In this document: positions 26,055 through 34,001 of the stretch, piece after piece
Layout: each line of letters begins with the position of its first letter
Numbering within the stretch: position 1 is the stretch's first letter
Assembly: GCF_014212495.1 (NCBI RefSeq)
Contig: NZ_JACKZC010000009.1
Span: 124,001-188,000, forward strand
Reading direction: 5' to 3'
Origin: Pontibacter sp. Tf4
GTDB lineage: Bacteria; Bacteroidota; Bacteroidia; Cytophagales; Hymenobacteraceae
Length of the DNA: 64,000 bases
Notes under the pieces: model-generated
What the model was told of the DNA's origin: nothing
Database searches by the model: none
Seen by the model: the letters and a program-made list of their open reading frames with translations, nothing else
Made by a program: the position numbers and the translations under genes

Positions 26055-27566
26055 CTATTTCCAGTCCGGCATAGTACCGTTTGTGAAGAGCTGTTTGCGG
26101 TTGCTTCCGTCGGTGGCATCCATTACCCAGATGGTGTTTGGTCCCTGGTTATCGTTAGGGGCATTTACGAAAATGATCTTGGCACCATCCGGAGAGTAAC
26201 GCGGGAACAGGTCGTTGGTGCCGGCCGGTTTGTTTCTCGACATATCCACTTCCTCGCCGGTAGCTATGTTACGTACAAAGATACGGGCGTTGAGCTGACG
26301 GCCTTCGGCATTCTCGAAACCATCCACATCTTTGGTATATAGCAGCTTCTGCCCGTTTATAGAAAGTGACGGACTCTCCACACGGCCCGGCAGGTTACCT
26401 ACCAACAGTGTCATGTTGCTACCGTCGGCATTCAGAATGTAAATCTCGGAGTCGTTTATGTCGGAACCTATAGTTTGTGCTACAATCTTATCGCCGCTGG
26501 CAGTCCAGTCGAGCATGCGGAAGTGGCGGCCGGCCGGCGCTTTGGCGATCAGGCGCAGACCAGTGCCGTTGCGGTCGATGCGGTACAGGTTATCATAGTT
26601 GGCGTAAAGTACCTGTCCTCCATCCGGAGACCATGTAAAACCGATACCCTGGTTATGGTAACCAACCAACGGAATAGTGGTAAGCTGGCGTTTTTCGGAA
26701 CCGTCGCGGTTCATGGTATAAATGTGCGGCTCCATACCGATGTTGGAAGAGTAAGCGATCTTATCACGGTTCGGGCTGATGACAGGCCACCATTCGCGGC
26801 TAAAGGAGTCGGTCAGGCGGAAGCGTGTGTTCTGGGTGCCATCCGAACTATAGATATCCCAGTTACCGTTTACTTCGGAGGCAAACACGTAACGGGCCAG
26901 CGGCATCTGCTGGGTGGCAAAGCTCCATACCGGGCCGTTGGTTACTTTTCCGCTACTGTTCTCTACCAACACCTGCCAGAAGTAAGTGGTATTGTACTTC
27001 AGGTTGGTAACGGCTACCATGGTGTCGGTTACATTCTCTTTTATAAGCTGCTTGTGCGTAGAGCCCGATTCATAGAGGTACACATCATAGGTAAACACGG
27101 AATCCTGGCCTTTTACAAAAGCAGGCCTTTGCCAGCGGAGCGTATCGCTTATCCCCTGGTTCTGGGCGTTCTCGGCAGGATCCGGGTTGGAGGGCAGGCC
27201 GGGAGCACCTGTGCTGGTACCGTTTTCCGCTGTCATCATGATCACCACATCCGTCTGTACATCATTTTTAACAGCTACTGATACCGTCTCGTTTTTATAG
27301 CCCGCCTTTTTAGCAGTTACCATATAGTTGCCACCCGATACACCCACCAGCCGGAAACGGCCTTCATCGTCGGTAACTACAGCTGTGGAAGCAGGGTTGG
27401 TAGTAATGGCCGCCCCGATCATGGGCTGGCTGGTTTCCGCATTCAGTACCACGCCACTGATAGACCCTTCGCCGGTTGGCGCAATGGTATCTTCGTTGCA
27501 GGCAGCGAATCCGATAAGTAAGGCAAACAACAGAATAAGGTTAAGGGTGCTTGTTGTTTTGAACAT
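26055..27566 (-). CDS. Beta-propeller lipoprotein with carboxypeptidase-regulatory and Fn3-like domains
   Basis: 503 aa. Lipobox GFAAC (C23). Residues 33-112 are a carboxypeptidase regulatory-like beta-sandwich (GSISGVVLNAETSQPMIGAA, YMVTAKKAGYKNETVSV). Residues about 125-220 look like fibronectin type III (TLRWQRPAFVKGQDSVFTYD, LKYNTTYFWQVLVEN). The remainder is a PD40/TolB-type propeller (NWDIYSSDGTQN, GFTWSPDGGQVLYAN, RYSPDGAKIIFVN). Probably surface- or periplasm-exposed, binding protein or polysaccharide. It is on the same strand as the curli genes and 280 bp downstream, but a terminator lies between, so it is likely a separate unit. Confidence 0.85.
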   Translation of the reverse strand: MFKTTSTLNLILLFALLIGFAACNEDTIAPTGEGSISGVVLNAETSQPMIGAAITTNPASTAVVTDDEGRFRLVGVSGGNYMVTAKKAGYKNETVSVAVKNDVQTDVVIMMTAENGTSTGAPGLPSNPDPAENAQNQGISDTLRWQRPAFVKGQDSVFTYDVYLYESGSTHKQLIKENVTDTMVAVTNLKYNTTYFWQVLVENSSGKVTNGPVWSFATQQMPLARYVFASEVNGNWDIYSSDGTQNTRFRLTDSFSREWWPVISPNRDKIAYSSNIGMEPHIYTMNRDGSEKRQLTTIPLVGYHNQGIGFTWSPDGGQVLYANYDNLYRIDRNGTGLRLIAKAPAGRHFRMLDWTASGDKIVAQTIGSDINDSEIYILNADGSNMTLLVGNLPGRVESPSLSINGQKLLYTKDVDGFENAEGRQLNARIFVRNIATGEEVDMSRNKPAGTNDLFPRYSPDGAKIIFVNAPNDNQGPNTIWVMDATDGSNRKQLFTNGTMPDWK

Positions 27567-27774
27567 AGGTTAGCGGTTTAGAAGATATGTTTTCGGAGTT
27601 TGGATACATGCTCGCTATAATGGCTTTAAGGCATAACTATAGTTTCAGATCGCCTCAGATTGTGCCATTAGTTTCAAATATAGTTATATACGGATATAGT
27701 AGTTTATAGTTATAAATCCCTAAAATTTCTTTGCAAAATTTAATTTACATCTTGTTCTGACTCCCCGAAACCAT

Positions 27775-27820
27775 AAAAAAACAAAGCCACCCCCGCCCCT
27801 TTTAAGAGCGCTGGTGGCTT
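27775..27820 (-). terminator. Terminator of the csgA-csgB-csgH unit
   Basis: On the minus strand AAGCCACC (27820-27813) pairs with GGTGGCTT (27791-27784), followed by TTGTTTTTTT. The loop is long. It lies about 30 bp after the csgH-like stop codon. Confidence 0.6.
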
Positions 27821-27848
27821 GTGTAGTAATACTTACTGACGGTATAGC

Positions 27849-28217
27849 TTACTCCTGACCGGAACTATAGGTAGCTGTGGCAACCGGCTTCCCGTCCCGG
27901 AACACATCCAGGTGCAGCCTCAGGTCATCGGCCGGCGAAACAGACACGGTGGTTTGTGATAACGTTACCGTTTGCCCGGGTGCTGCCTGAAACGCACCTG
28001 CCTGCGAGGTGGTGGAAGTACCGGAACGGCCCTGCCTGCTGCACCTGAACTTGTAGGTGAAGTTAGCTTTCCCGGGGCTGTTGTTCTCAAACACATTACT
28101 GATCTGCAGTCTACCATCTTGCCACTCTGTTTCGATGCGGGCATCGTATGGCGTGGCCTGGGTCTGCTGACCGGCAAAAACTATAGTTGCCAGGCACATC
28201 AGGAGTAGTAGATTCAT
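27849..28217 (-). CDS. csgH: CsgH-like curli assembly inhibitor/chaperone
   Basis: 122 aa with signal peptide (MNLLLLMCLATIVFA). The mature part is a single beta-sandwich with the pattern YDARIETEWQDGRLQISNVF...NFTYKFRCSRQGRSGTST...QAGAFQAAPGQTVTLSQ, like CsgH/CsgC-family proteins that keep curlin subunits from polymerising in the periplasm. Located 30 bp after csgB on the same strand, in the curli unit, which supports the call. An AACTATAGTT copy (28179-28188) lies within the signal peptide codons. Symbol given by family resemblance and context. Confidence 0.72.
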   Translation of the reverse strand: MNLLLLMCLATIVFAGQQTQATPYDARIETEWQDGRLQISNVFENNSPGKANFTYKFRCSRQGRSGTSTTSQAGAFQAAPGQTVTLSQTTVSVSPADDLRLHLDVFRDGKPVATATYSSGQE

Positions 28218-28247
28218 GGTAAATAGGGTTTAAAGACAAAGGTTCGG

Positions 28248-28832
28248 TTACTTTTTAGACGCAGCTATAGTTACCGGCACGCCCCAGTTGCTTTGCTCTA
28301 TGGTGATCTGCATGTTGTTGCCCTGTTGCACCACTTGGTACGAACGCGAATTAAGCGTGGTCTCGATCTGGTTGATGGTGTTGTTATGGCCCTGCTGCAC
28401 CAGGGTATGCTCTAAATTGGAGCCGCTTATGACCTGGTTTATTTTATTCCCTGAGCCATCCTGCACAATGCCCGTGGTATTGTTGTAGCCATTTATGTAG
28501 CCGGTATACAAGTTATTATTACCCTGCTGCGACACCACCGTGGTATTGCCCTGGCCTTGTTGGGTAAGCATTGCATTGTTCAACAGGCCTGCCTGGGTAA
28601 TTACCGCTATATTAGGCTTTGCGCCGGCTGTGTATTGGTCTATAGTTGCTGCGTTGGAGTTACCTGCCTGGTGAATCAGTGCTTTGGACTGCTGGGTCTG
28701 CCGGCTTACCAGTTCTGCAAACTGCTCAGTGCCGATGGTGTTGATCAGCATGCGCTCTTCTTCGGTGGTTTGCGCAAAAAGTGTGGCTTGTAGCCCCAGT
28801 TGCAGTAAAATAAAAAGGATTGCCTTTTTCAT
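28248..28832 (-). CDS. csgB: CsgB-like minor curlin (nucleator)
   Basis: 194 aa with signal peptide (residues 1-20, ending LFAQ). After a short unique N-terminal stretch (TTEEERMLINTIGTEQFAEL) come about nine to ten strand units of the curlin type, x-I/V-x-Q-x-G-x2-N-x-A/T (HQAGNSNAATIDQY, TQAGLLNNAMLTQQGQGN, SQQGNNNLYTGYINGYNN, VQQGHNNTINQIE). The C-terminal repeat ends in a non-repeat tail (QSNWGVPVTIAASKK). The shorter length and divergent repeats compared with the upstream curlin suit a nucleator rather than the major subunit. Directly follows csgA, separated by a hairpin. Confidence 0.82.
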   Translation of the reverse strand: MKKAILFILLQLGLQATLFAQTTEEERMLINTIGTEQFAELVSRQTQQSKALIHQAGNSNAATIDQYTAGAKPNIAVITQAGLLNNAMLTQQGQGNTTVVSQQGNNNLYTGYINGYNNTTGIVQDGSGNKINQVISGSNLEHTLVQQGHNNTINQIETTLNSRSYQVVQQGNNMQITIEQSNWGVPVTIAASKK

Positions 28833-28870
28833 AGCACATGATCTTTACAACGTGACTCTTTAAATAAAAT

Positions 28871-28908
28871 GTCCTCCCCGGCCATAGTTTATACGAACCG
28901 GGGAGGAC
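28871..28908 (-). terminator. Strong intercistronic hairpin between csgA and csgB
   Basis: Perfect 11-bp arms (28871-28881 and 28898-28908, GTCCTCCCCGG/CCGGGGAGGAC) with a 16-base loop, followed on the minus strand by ATTTTATTTA. It could be a partial terminator or a 3' stabiliser for csgA mRNA. Confidence 0.75.
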
Positions 28909-28924
28909 AAGTAGTGACACTATA

Positions 28925-30040
28925 TTATTGGTTGATAGTAGCTACGTTAGACATACCTACCTGCGTGGCGATGGCTGTGTTGTTTACACCACCCTGCATG
29001 ATAGTGGCTCTGTTGTCCCAGCCGGCCTGGAATACAGCAGCTGTACCGCGCTCGCCCCACTGGTGCACATCGGCCATGTTCTCGTAACCAGACTGAACTA
29101 CGGCAGCTGTGTTCAAGGTACCTTCCTGGGTTACGTAAGCTTCGTTGCCTTCACCAATCTGCTGTACCACAGCGGTGTTCAGGTAATCTTCCTGCGATAC
29201 ATAGGCTTCGTTACCTGTACCAACCTGCGCTACAACAGCCATGTTCATCACTCCATCCTGGTAAACATCGGCCAGGTTGTCTTCGCCCATCTGCACTACA
29301 GCAGCGCCGTTCATGCCATACTGGTCAATGATGGCTTCGTTTCTGCTACCAGACTGTACAGCCATTGCTGCGTTTGAACCATCCTGATCCACATCGATGA
29401 TGTTTTCATCGCCACCTGACTGCGACGTCACGGCTATGTTCAGGTAACCATCCTGCTCTACCCAGGCTTTGTTGTTGTAACCGCCAGTCTGAGCCATGTA
29501 AGCCTGGTTCAGGTCGCCGTCCTGGTCTGCGTTAGCATAGTTATCACGACCGCCAACCTGTACAATTTCAGCAGTGTTCATCTCGCCGCCATACTGTCTG
29601 ATGTAAGCTTCGTTGTCTCTGCCGCGCTCCTGAGAGATGGTAGCAGTGTTGTGCTCATCTGACTGTAGAATGTCGGCAGTGTTTCTGCGGCCGCCAGTCT
29701 GATCGATGGTAGCATCGTTTGAGTAGCCACGCTGATCAACAACGGCATCATTTCTTCTGCCTCTTGTCTGGGTTACAGTTGCTCCATGCTCAGCACCAGA
29801 CTGCTCCACATAAGCGCCGTTGTTTCTGCCTCTTGTCTGAGTTACAGTAGCGCCGTTGTCGATACCAACCTGGGTAACAAAAGCTTCGTTTGAGCGGCCA
29901 CGCTGCTGGGTTACGGATGCATCGTTAGAGATACCGGCCTGGTTAACGCTGGCAGTGTGGTTTCTGCCGCTCTGAGCAAATGCAGAGCTGCCCGCTAAAA
30001 GCAGAGCTAATGTTGCTGAGTAGATGAATGATTTTTTCAT
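28925..30040 (-). CDS. csgA: CsgA-like major curlin subunit, 371 aa
   Basis: Signal peptide (residues 1-22, ending SAFAQ), then essentially the whole protein is curlin repeats: about 30 strand units of roughly 11 residues with Q and N at fixed places (SVTQQRGRSNEAFVTQVGID, TVTQTRGRNNGAYVEQSGAE), i.e. about 15 full strand-loop-strand repeats, far more than the five of E. coli CsgA. It should form an extracellular beta-solenoid amyloid. The N-terminal half is rich in basic RGR turns, the C-terminal half in acidic turns (QDGDLNQAY, GEDNLADVYQDG, GEGNEAY). It is the first gene of the csgA-csgB-csgH unit; secretion is expected through the CsgG/E/F proteins encoded upstream. Confidence 0.9.
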   Translation of the reverse strand: MKKSFIYSATLALLLAGSSAFAQSGRNHTASVNQAGISNDASVTQQRGRSNEAFVTQVGIDNGATVTQTRGRNNGAYVEQSGAEHGATVTQTRGRRNDAVVDQRGYSNDATIDQTGGRRNTADILQSDEHNTATISQERGRDNEAYIRQYGGEMNTAEIVQVGGRDNYANADQDGDLNQAYMAQTGGYNNKAWVEQDGYLNIAVTSQSGGDENIIDVDQDGSNAAMAVQSGSRNEAIIDQYGMNGAAVVQMGEDNLADVYQDGVMNMAVVAQVGTGNEAYVSQEDYLNTAVVQQIGEGNEAYVTQEGTLNTAAVVQSGYENMADVHQWGERGTAAVFQAGWDNRATIMQGGVNNTAIATQVGMSNVATINQ

Positions 30041-30958
30041 AATGGTTTTAATTGGTTTAGGGTTTTAAAAATGATTTAACTATTTGAATTAATTTTTATA
30101 TTATCCTTATACATTGATAAATACAAATAGTTACATATTTAGATGAAATAATTAAAATATTCCATTATGAATTTTAACTTAATCTTTAAAATGTTTGTTT
30201 AAACGCTGTTTTAAGCTTTTTGATAGTCAATTTTATTTAGAAATAATTATAAAATAATTTTAAAATTTATTTCAATCCCCTGATTTATACTTTAACAACA
30301 ATTACACTTTACCAATCAACACCTCTCATATTCCTGTATTTAAGGGCATATTTTTTAATTAAAGTATGATACAACGTGAAACTCATTCTTAAAAACAGGT
30401 CATCGAAGAGCGTAAACTAACCGAATTTGTGCTTTTCAGAGACAGGCACATAGGCTTATAGTTGTTGCAAAACCACCTGAATATAACTTTACCAATAACT
30501 ATAGTTTAAACACTATAACATAAAGCAGGAGCAACAATAGGAAATGTAACTATAGTTTAGAGCAACTGCCAAAACGCAGTAACCGGTTAGACTTCTTCAC
30601 CCTCATTCACAGGTCACCCTCTAAACCACACTGAACTATAGCACCGCGCTGAATTGAACTGAACTGAGAAAAGTAGCAACTATAGTTTGGCCACCTGATT
30701 TTCTTCCGGAGTAAACATCCTGGTGCACCGGTTGGGCTAACTATAGTTTAGTGAGAAGGGAGATTTCTACATAAGGAAGCGGAACTATAGTTAGTGGGAA
30801 GAAAACTACAGTTCGAAGCGCGGGAGGCCATAGATGATGCTCGCGTAACTATAGCTATAGTTTTACAGATCAGGCTTCGAGAAAACCAGACAAGCTGAAG
30901 TAAAAAAAGAAGCCTGGCTTGGCCAGGCTTCCGGGGTATAAAAAGTAAAGGGTTGGGG
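30041..30958. other. AT-rich leader of csgA and a cluster of AACTATAGTT sites
   Basis: 918 bp without a gene. 30041-30400 is very AT-rich (long A/T runs) and probably holds the csgA promoter and a long untranslated leader, though no clean TAnnTTTG box was found on the minus strand. 30480-30870 carries five perfect AACTATAGTT copies (30497, 30548, 30678, 30739, 30783) and further half copies (30636, 30846, 30851). 30902-30931 is the csgG terminator. The motif cluster is the densest in the window. Confidence 0.6.
30902..30931 (-). terminator. Terminator of the csgE-csgF-csgG unit
   Basis: GAAGCCTGGC (30909-30918) pairs with GCCAGGCTTC (30922-30931); on the minus strand the stem is followed by a seven-T run. 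It lies 28 bp after the csgG stop, so csgA needs its own promoter. Confidence 0.88.
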
Positions 30959-32365
30959 TTACTCGTACAGGTTAAAATAAAAGTTAAGACCTACCTTGCC
31001 CGTCCAGAAGTAATCGTTAAAGCGGCCGCGTTCCAATCTGTCCAGTTTATCGTTCAGCATGTAGGTGCTGGTGGCACTAAAGTCGAGGCCTATTTTGGGG
31101 GTAAGCAGGTACTCCATGCCCACACCTGCCTTTACATAAGGCGTGACAGCATCGGCAGTTGAGTTGTTAAAGAAGTCGCCGAAGCTGCGGCCGGTAGTAA
31201 GGGCGCCAGCTCCCACCTGTATATAAGGCGTGTATTTCAGTTTCGGGAAAATGAAGTAGTTCAGGTTTGCTTCAGCGTAGTTTATTGTCAGGCCAAAGTT
31301 TTCGGTGGCGGCCAGCTCTCCCCTGCCCAGGCGCAGGTCAAAAGCCAGGTTGTTTGGTGTGCTCAGGCGCAGGCCAGCTTCTCCAAAAGGCTTCAGGTCG
31401 GGGTTGCTATAGTCTCCTTTATAGTAAATAACGCCGCCGGCCACGCTCGCGCCAATCAACCCCCGGCGGTTCGCCATTATCTGGCCGTGGATGTCTGCAT
31501 TTTTTATCTCTTCCTTTTCTTTAAAGTACTCCTGTATCACCGGCGACTCCAAGTCCTGTTTGTTTTTCAGGCCCCAGTACCCTTCCTGTATGCCTTCTAT
31601 TATAAGGCTCTGCACCGCTTTATCAATTGCTTCTTTCACGGCCATTTCAGATGGTTCGTTGTAGGTAAAACCGGTCTCGGCTTCAAGCAAGCGCTTAAAC
31701 TTTACGTACCGGAACACCCCGATATCTACCGACTGCGAAAGAATGGTTTTTGAGGTATACACGGTTTTCAGTATCTCGCCGGTGCTGGTAGAAATGGCCC
31801 GCAGGTACACCGTTACTTTGTCTTCGCGGTACTGCCCGGAGCCACCCGCACTGAAATAGCGTAGCCCTGCCCCGCCCGTTATCACGTTGGCATCATACGA
31901 AATTATACCGCCTTCCAGAATGATACCGGCAAACAGCAGGCCCGGCAGGTTTGGCTCTTTTTTTCCCGTCATGGCCTCCGACTCGGCCCGGGTAGAACGG
32001 ATGATCTTGCGCTCGTTCAGCAGGTTTCCTAAGTTCTCGCGCTCTATCGGCGAAAACCAGCCTGATTCTTCCAGCGACTTCAACAGGATAGTGGTAGTGC
32101 CCTGTGTTACCGCTGTAGACCAGTTGGCGCCGTTAACGGATGGTTTATACTGCCCGGTCTGATCCCGGAATTTGTACACAGCGGCCACGATCTTCTGCTG
32201 CGGTGGGGGCAGGTTTACCAGGTCGTCGTTGCCAGGGGCGGCAACTCCCAGGCTGGCCCGCGACGTTTGCATCGGTTGATTAAAGTAAGGGGAACAGGCT
32301 GTAAACAACAGTACAAACAGCAACAGCCATAAAGCTTTGCAGCCTTCGGTTAAATTTTTCAGCAT
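30959..32365 (-). CDS. csgG: CsgG curli secretion channel fused to a C-terminal beta-barrel domain
   Basis: 468 aa from ATG 32365 (24 in-frame residues upstream are not needed). Lipobox LLFTAC then SPYFNQP, as in CsgG. Residues about 30-300 are the CsgG domain (KIVAAVYKFRDQTGQYKP, FSPIERENLGNLLNERKIIR, LRYFSAGGSGQYREDKVTVYLRAIST split here only for length; FNEP-type loop FTYNEPSEMAVKEAID). It forms the oligomeric outer-membrane pore for curlin export. After about residue 310 the chain changes to an OmpA-like barrel (GGVIYYKGDYSNPDLKPFGE ... VGMEYLLTPKIGLDFSATST), ending in FYFNLYE. E. coli CsgG (277 aa) lacks this part. Confidence 0.9.
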   Translation of the reverse strand: MLKNLTEGCKALWLLLFVLLFTACSPYFNQPMQTSRASLGVAAPGNDDLVNLPPPQQKIVAAVYKFRDQTGQYKPSVNGANWSTAVTQGTTTILLKSLEESGWFSPIERENLGNLLNERKIIRSTRAESEAMTGKKEPNLPGLLFAGIILEGGIISYDANVITGGAGLRYFSAGGSGQYREDKVTVYLRAISTSTGEILKTVYTSKTILSQSVDIGVFRYVKFKRLLEAETGFTYNEPSEMAVKEAIDKAVQSLIIEGIQEGYWGLKNKQDLESPVIQEYFKEKEEIKNADIHGQIMANRRGLIGASVAGGVIYYKGDYSNPDLKPFGEAGLRLSTPNNLAFDLRLGRGELAATENFGLTINYAEANLNYFIFPKLKYTPYIQVGAGALTTGRSFGDFFNNSTADAVTPYVKAGVGMEYLLTPKIGLDFSATSTYMLNDKLDRLERGRFNDYFWTGKVGLNFYFNLYE

Positions 32366-32433
32366 AATAGGGTGTGTTATGCGTGGTTCAGAAAATGTAA
32401 GGGCAAGCGGAACGTGTGCGTATAGTTGGCAGA

Positions 32434-32856
32434 TCAATAATAGGGTACTGTAACAGTAGTACGGTCGCCGGTCATGGTGTCGGTAATCTGTATGTTAATG
32501 CCGCTTCCGCCTTCGGTTACTTCTATCTGGTAATCGCCAATGGTATAGCTGCCGGGCTGCAGGCTATCTTCGCCAAACTGCGACACCACAAACTGGCGCG
32601 ACAACTGATTCAGTATCTGCCGGTTAAGGTTATCTTTAAAGTCCTGCAGGGCATTACGTTCCAGCATAGTGGTAGCATCCGGGTCTTTCAGTTTGTCCTG
32701 CGACTGGGCCGAGCTCTGCAGCCACTGGTAGTTAAAGGTATCGCCGCCAAAGGCCGGGTTGCGCGCCTGGTACACAAAGTCCTGGGCCGAGGCTGGGGAA
32801 GCACCTGCCATGTAAGCAAGGGCTAAAAACAGAAAGGAATAAAAGAACTTCTTCAT
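32434..32856 (-). CDS. csgF: CsgF curli assembly factor
   Basis: 140 aa, close to the 138 of E. coli CsgF. Signal peptide ends ASPASAQ. The mature N-terminus DFVYQARNPAFGGDTFNYQW is the conserved CsgF segment that inserts in the CsgG pore; it is followed by LLQ-type SSAQSQDKLKDP, matching the family's SAQAQN...KDP. The C-terminal half (YTIGDYQIEVTEGGSGINIQ, ITDTMTGDRTTVTVP) is beta-rich. CsgF links the pore to the surface nucleator. Lies between csgE and csgG with short spacers on the same strand. Confidence 0.9.
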   Translation of the reverse strand: MKKFFYSFLFLALAYMAGASPASAQDFVYQARNPAFGGDTFNYQWLQSSAQSQDKLKDPDATTMLERNALQDFKDNLNRQILNQLSRQFVVSQFGEDSLQPGSYTIGDYQIEVTEGGSGINIQITDTMTGDRTTVTVPYY

Positions 32857-32891
32857 GAGGGTGATCTATCGTTTTGAGTTAAGTTCAGGTC

Positions 32892-33380
32892 TTAAAAAAC
32901 TTCGCGTGCTTTCTTTCCTTCTGCCTCCAGTTGCTTGTTCAGCTGGTCTGTCACCAGGTATTCGTACACCATGGCCACCGTATAGTTGGCTACTTCCTCT
33001 ATTACATCGTAGCGGGGCTGCAGCTGGTATTCAAATACGGGCTCGTCGTTAACGCTTACTACCACATAGGCGCCGTTGCTGCGGGTTGGTTTTTCTTCTA
33101 TTAGTATGGTAAAGTTGTGGGCATCTGCAGGGGCCTCCCACTGGCGGTGAAAGATGTCGTAAAAGTCCCGCCCGATCTTGGTGATGGTTCTGTCAACTAT
33201 AAGCCCGTCCACTTCCAGGTCGGCAGAGCGCACGAAACGCTCCATGGGCTGGTTTTTCTTTTCGTAGGTTACCGTGTCCTGGGGTACAGGTTGTTTTTTA
33301 GATTGCGCAAAAGCTGATGTGCCTGCCAAAAGAAATGGCAGCAAAAGCAAAACAGCAACTATAGTTGTTTTCAGATGCAT
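32892..33380 (-). CDS. csgE: CsgE curli secretion specificity factor
   Basis: 162 aa from ATG 33380, which opens a signal peptide (MHLKTTIVAVLLLLPFLLAG, ending SAFAQ); a TTG nine codons upstream is possible but spoils it. The core VDGLIVDRTITKIGRDFYDI followed by FHRQW is the CsgE hallmark, and TILIEEKPTRSNGAYVVVSV plus VFEYQLQPR continue the family pattern. CsgE caps the periplasmic side of the CsgG pore and delivers curlin. First gene of the csgE-F-G unit; upstream is a 200-bp AT-rich gap. An AACTATAGTT copy at 33357-33366 encodes part of the signal peptide. Confidence 0.88.
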   Translation of the reverse strand: MHLKTTIVAVLLLLPFLLAGTSAFAQSKKQPVPQDTVTYEKKNQPMERFVRSADLEVDGLIVDRTITKIGRDFYDIFHRQWEAPADAHNFTILIEEKPTRSNGAYVVVSVNDEPVFEYQLQPRYDVIEEVANYTVAMVYEYLVTDQLNKQLEAEGKKAREVF

Positions 33381-33555
33381 GAAAAACAGGTGCGCTTTCT
33401 TAAACAATATTATTCTAATAGTATATAGTCTTTATACTTTATTTAAAATTAAAAGTTTCTATTTTATATTAAAAAGTTATAATATTTTAATCTATAAGAT
33501 GATTTACTGCTTGATAAGTAGAGATACGCCTTTCGCTGAGATTGTGGTGAAGTAG

Positions 33556-33586
33556 TTGGTCTATAAAACCGGGTTCTATACTTTTG
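33556..33586 (+). promoter_or_regulatory. Promoter of the thioredoxin gene
   Basis: TTGG (33556-33559), a 19-base spacer and TACTTTTG (33579-33586), matching the Bacteroidota TTG-N19-TAnnTTTG form. 44 bp before ATG 33631. Confidence 0.6.
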
Positions 33587-33630
33587 CCTGACCAGTGCGT
33601 ACTATATTTACCATCATACCTGAGAGAACT

Positions 33631-33939
33631 ATGGCAAAAAAATCTTTTAACGAACTGATAAGCAGCCCCGGCATGCCGGTTTTAGTAGACTTTTATGCTG
33701 ATTGGTGCGGCCCCTGCAAAGCAATGAACCCGGTGATACAGAAAGTAGCTTCGGATTTTTCGGGGAAACTGAAAGTGGTGAAGGTAAATGTAGATAATAA
33801 CCAGGCCGCTGCCTCACAATACCGGGTGCAGGGCGTGCCCACGTTTATCCTTTTCCATAAAGGGCAGCAGGTATGGCGCCAGTCCGGCGCGTTGCCAGGC
33901 AACCAGTTAGCACAGGTAATACAGCAGTATGTAAGCTGA
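33631..33939 (+). CDS. trxA: Thioredoxin
   Basis: 102 aa from ATG 33631; an upstream in-frame GTG (33595) lies right behind the promoter and is unlikely. A single cytoplasmic thioredoxin fold with DFYADWCGPCKAM (C26, C29), the cis-proline segment GVPTFILFHKGQQV and the closing GALPGNQLAQVIQQYV. Reduces protein disulfides using thioredoxin reductase. Monocistronic with its own promoter and a terminator behind. The symbol is by family; most genomes carry several thioredoxins. Confidence 0.92.
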   Translation: MAKKSFNELISSPGMPVLVDFYADWCGPCKAMNPVIQKVASDFSGKLKVVKVNVDNNQAAASQYRVQGVPTFILFHKGQQVWRQSGALPGNQLAQVIQQYVS

Positions 33940-33969
33940 TTTTAAATAACTGACTTACGAAAGGACTGA

Positions 33970-34000
33970 AAAAGCCGATGCAAGAGTTATGTCGGCTTTT
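33970..34000. terminator. Bidirectional terminator
   Basis: AAAAGCCGA (33970-33978) pairs with TCGGCTTTT (33992-34000). Lies between the thioredoxin gene and the convergent MutS-like gene. Confidence 0.8.
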
Positions 34001-34001
34001 G

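Noticed and set aside
28928..29377. Open frame opposite csgA with regular repeats
   Set aside because: The periodicity is the reverse strand of the curlin repeats; no independent evidence for a gene.
28925..30040. Possible CRISPR or minisatellite because of the regular 33/66-base period
   Set aside because: The period reflects protein repeats in csgA: units are diverged and in frame, with no identical direct repeats or unique spacers.
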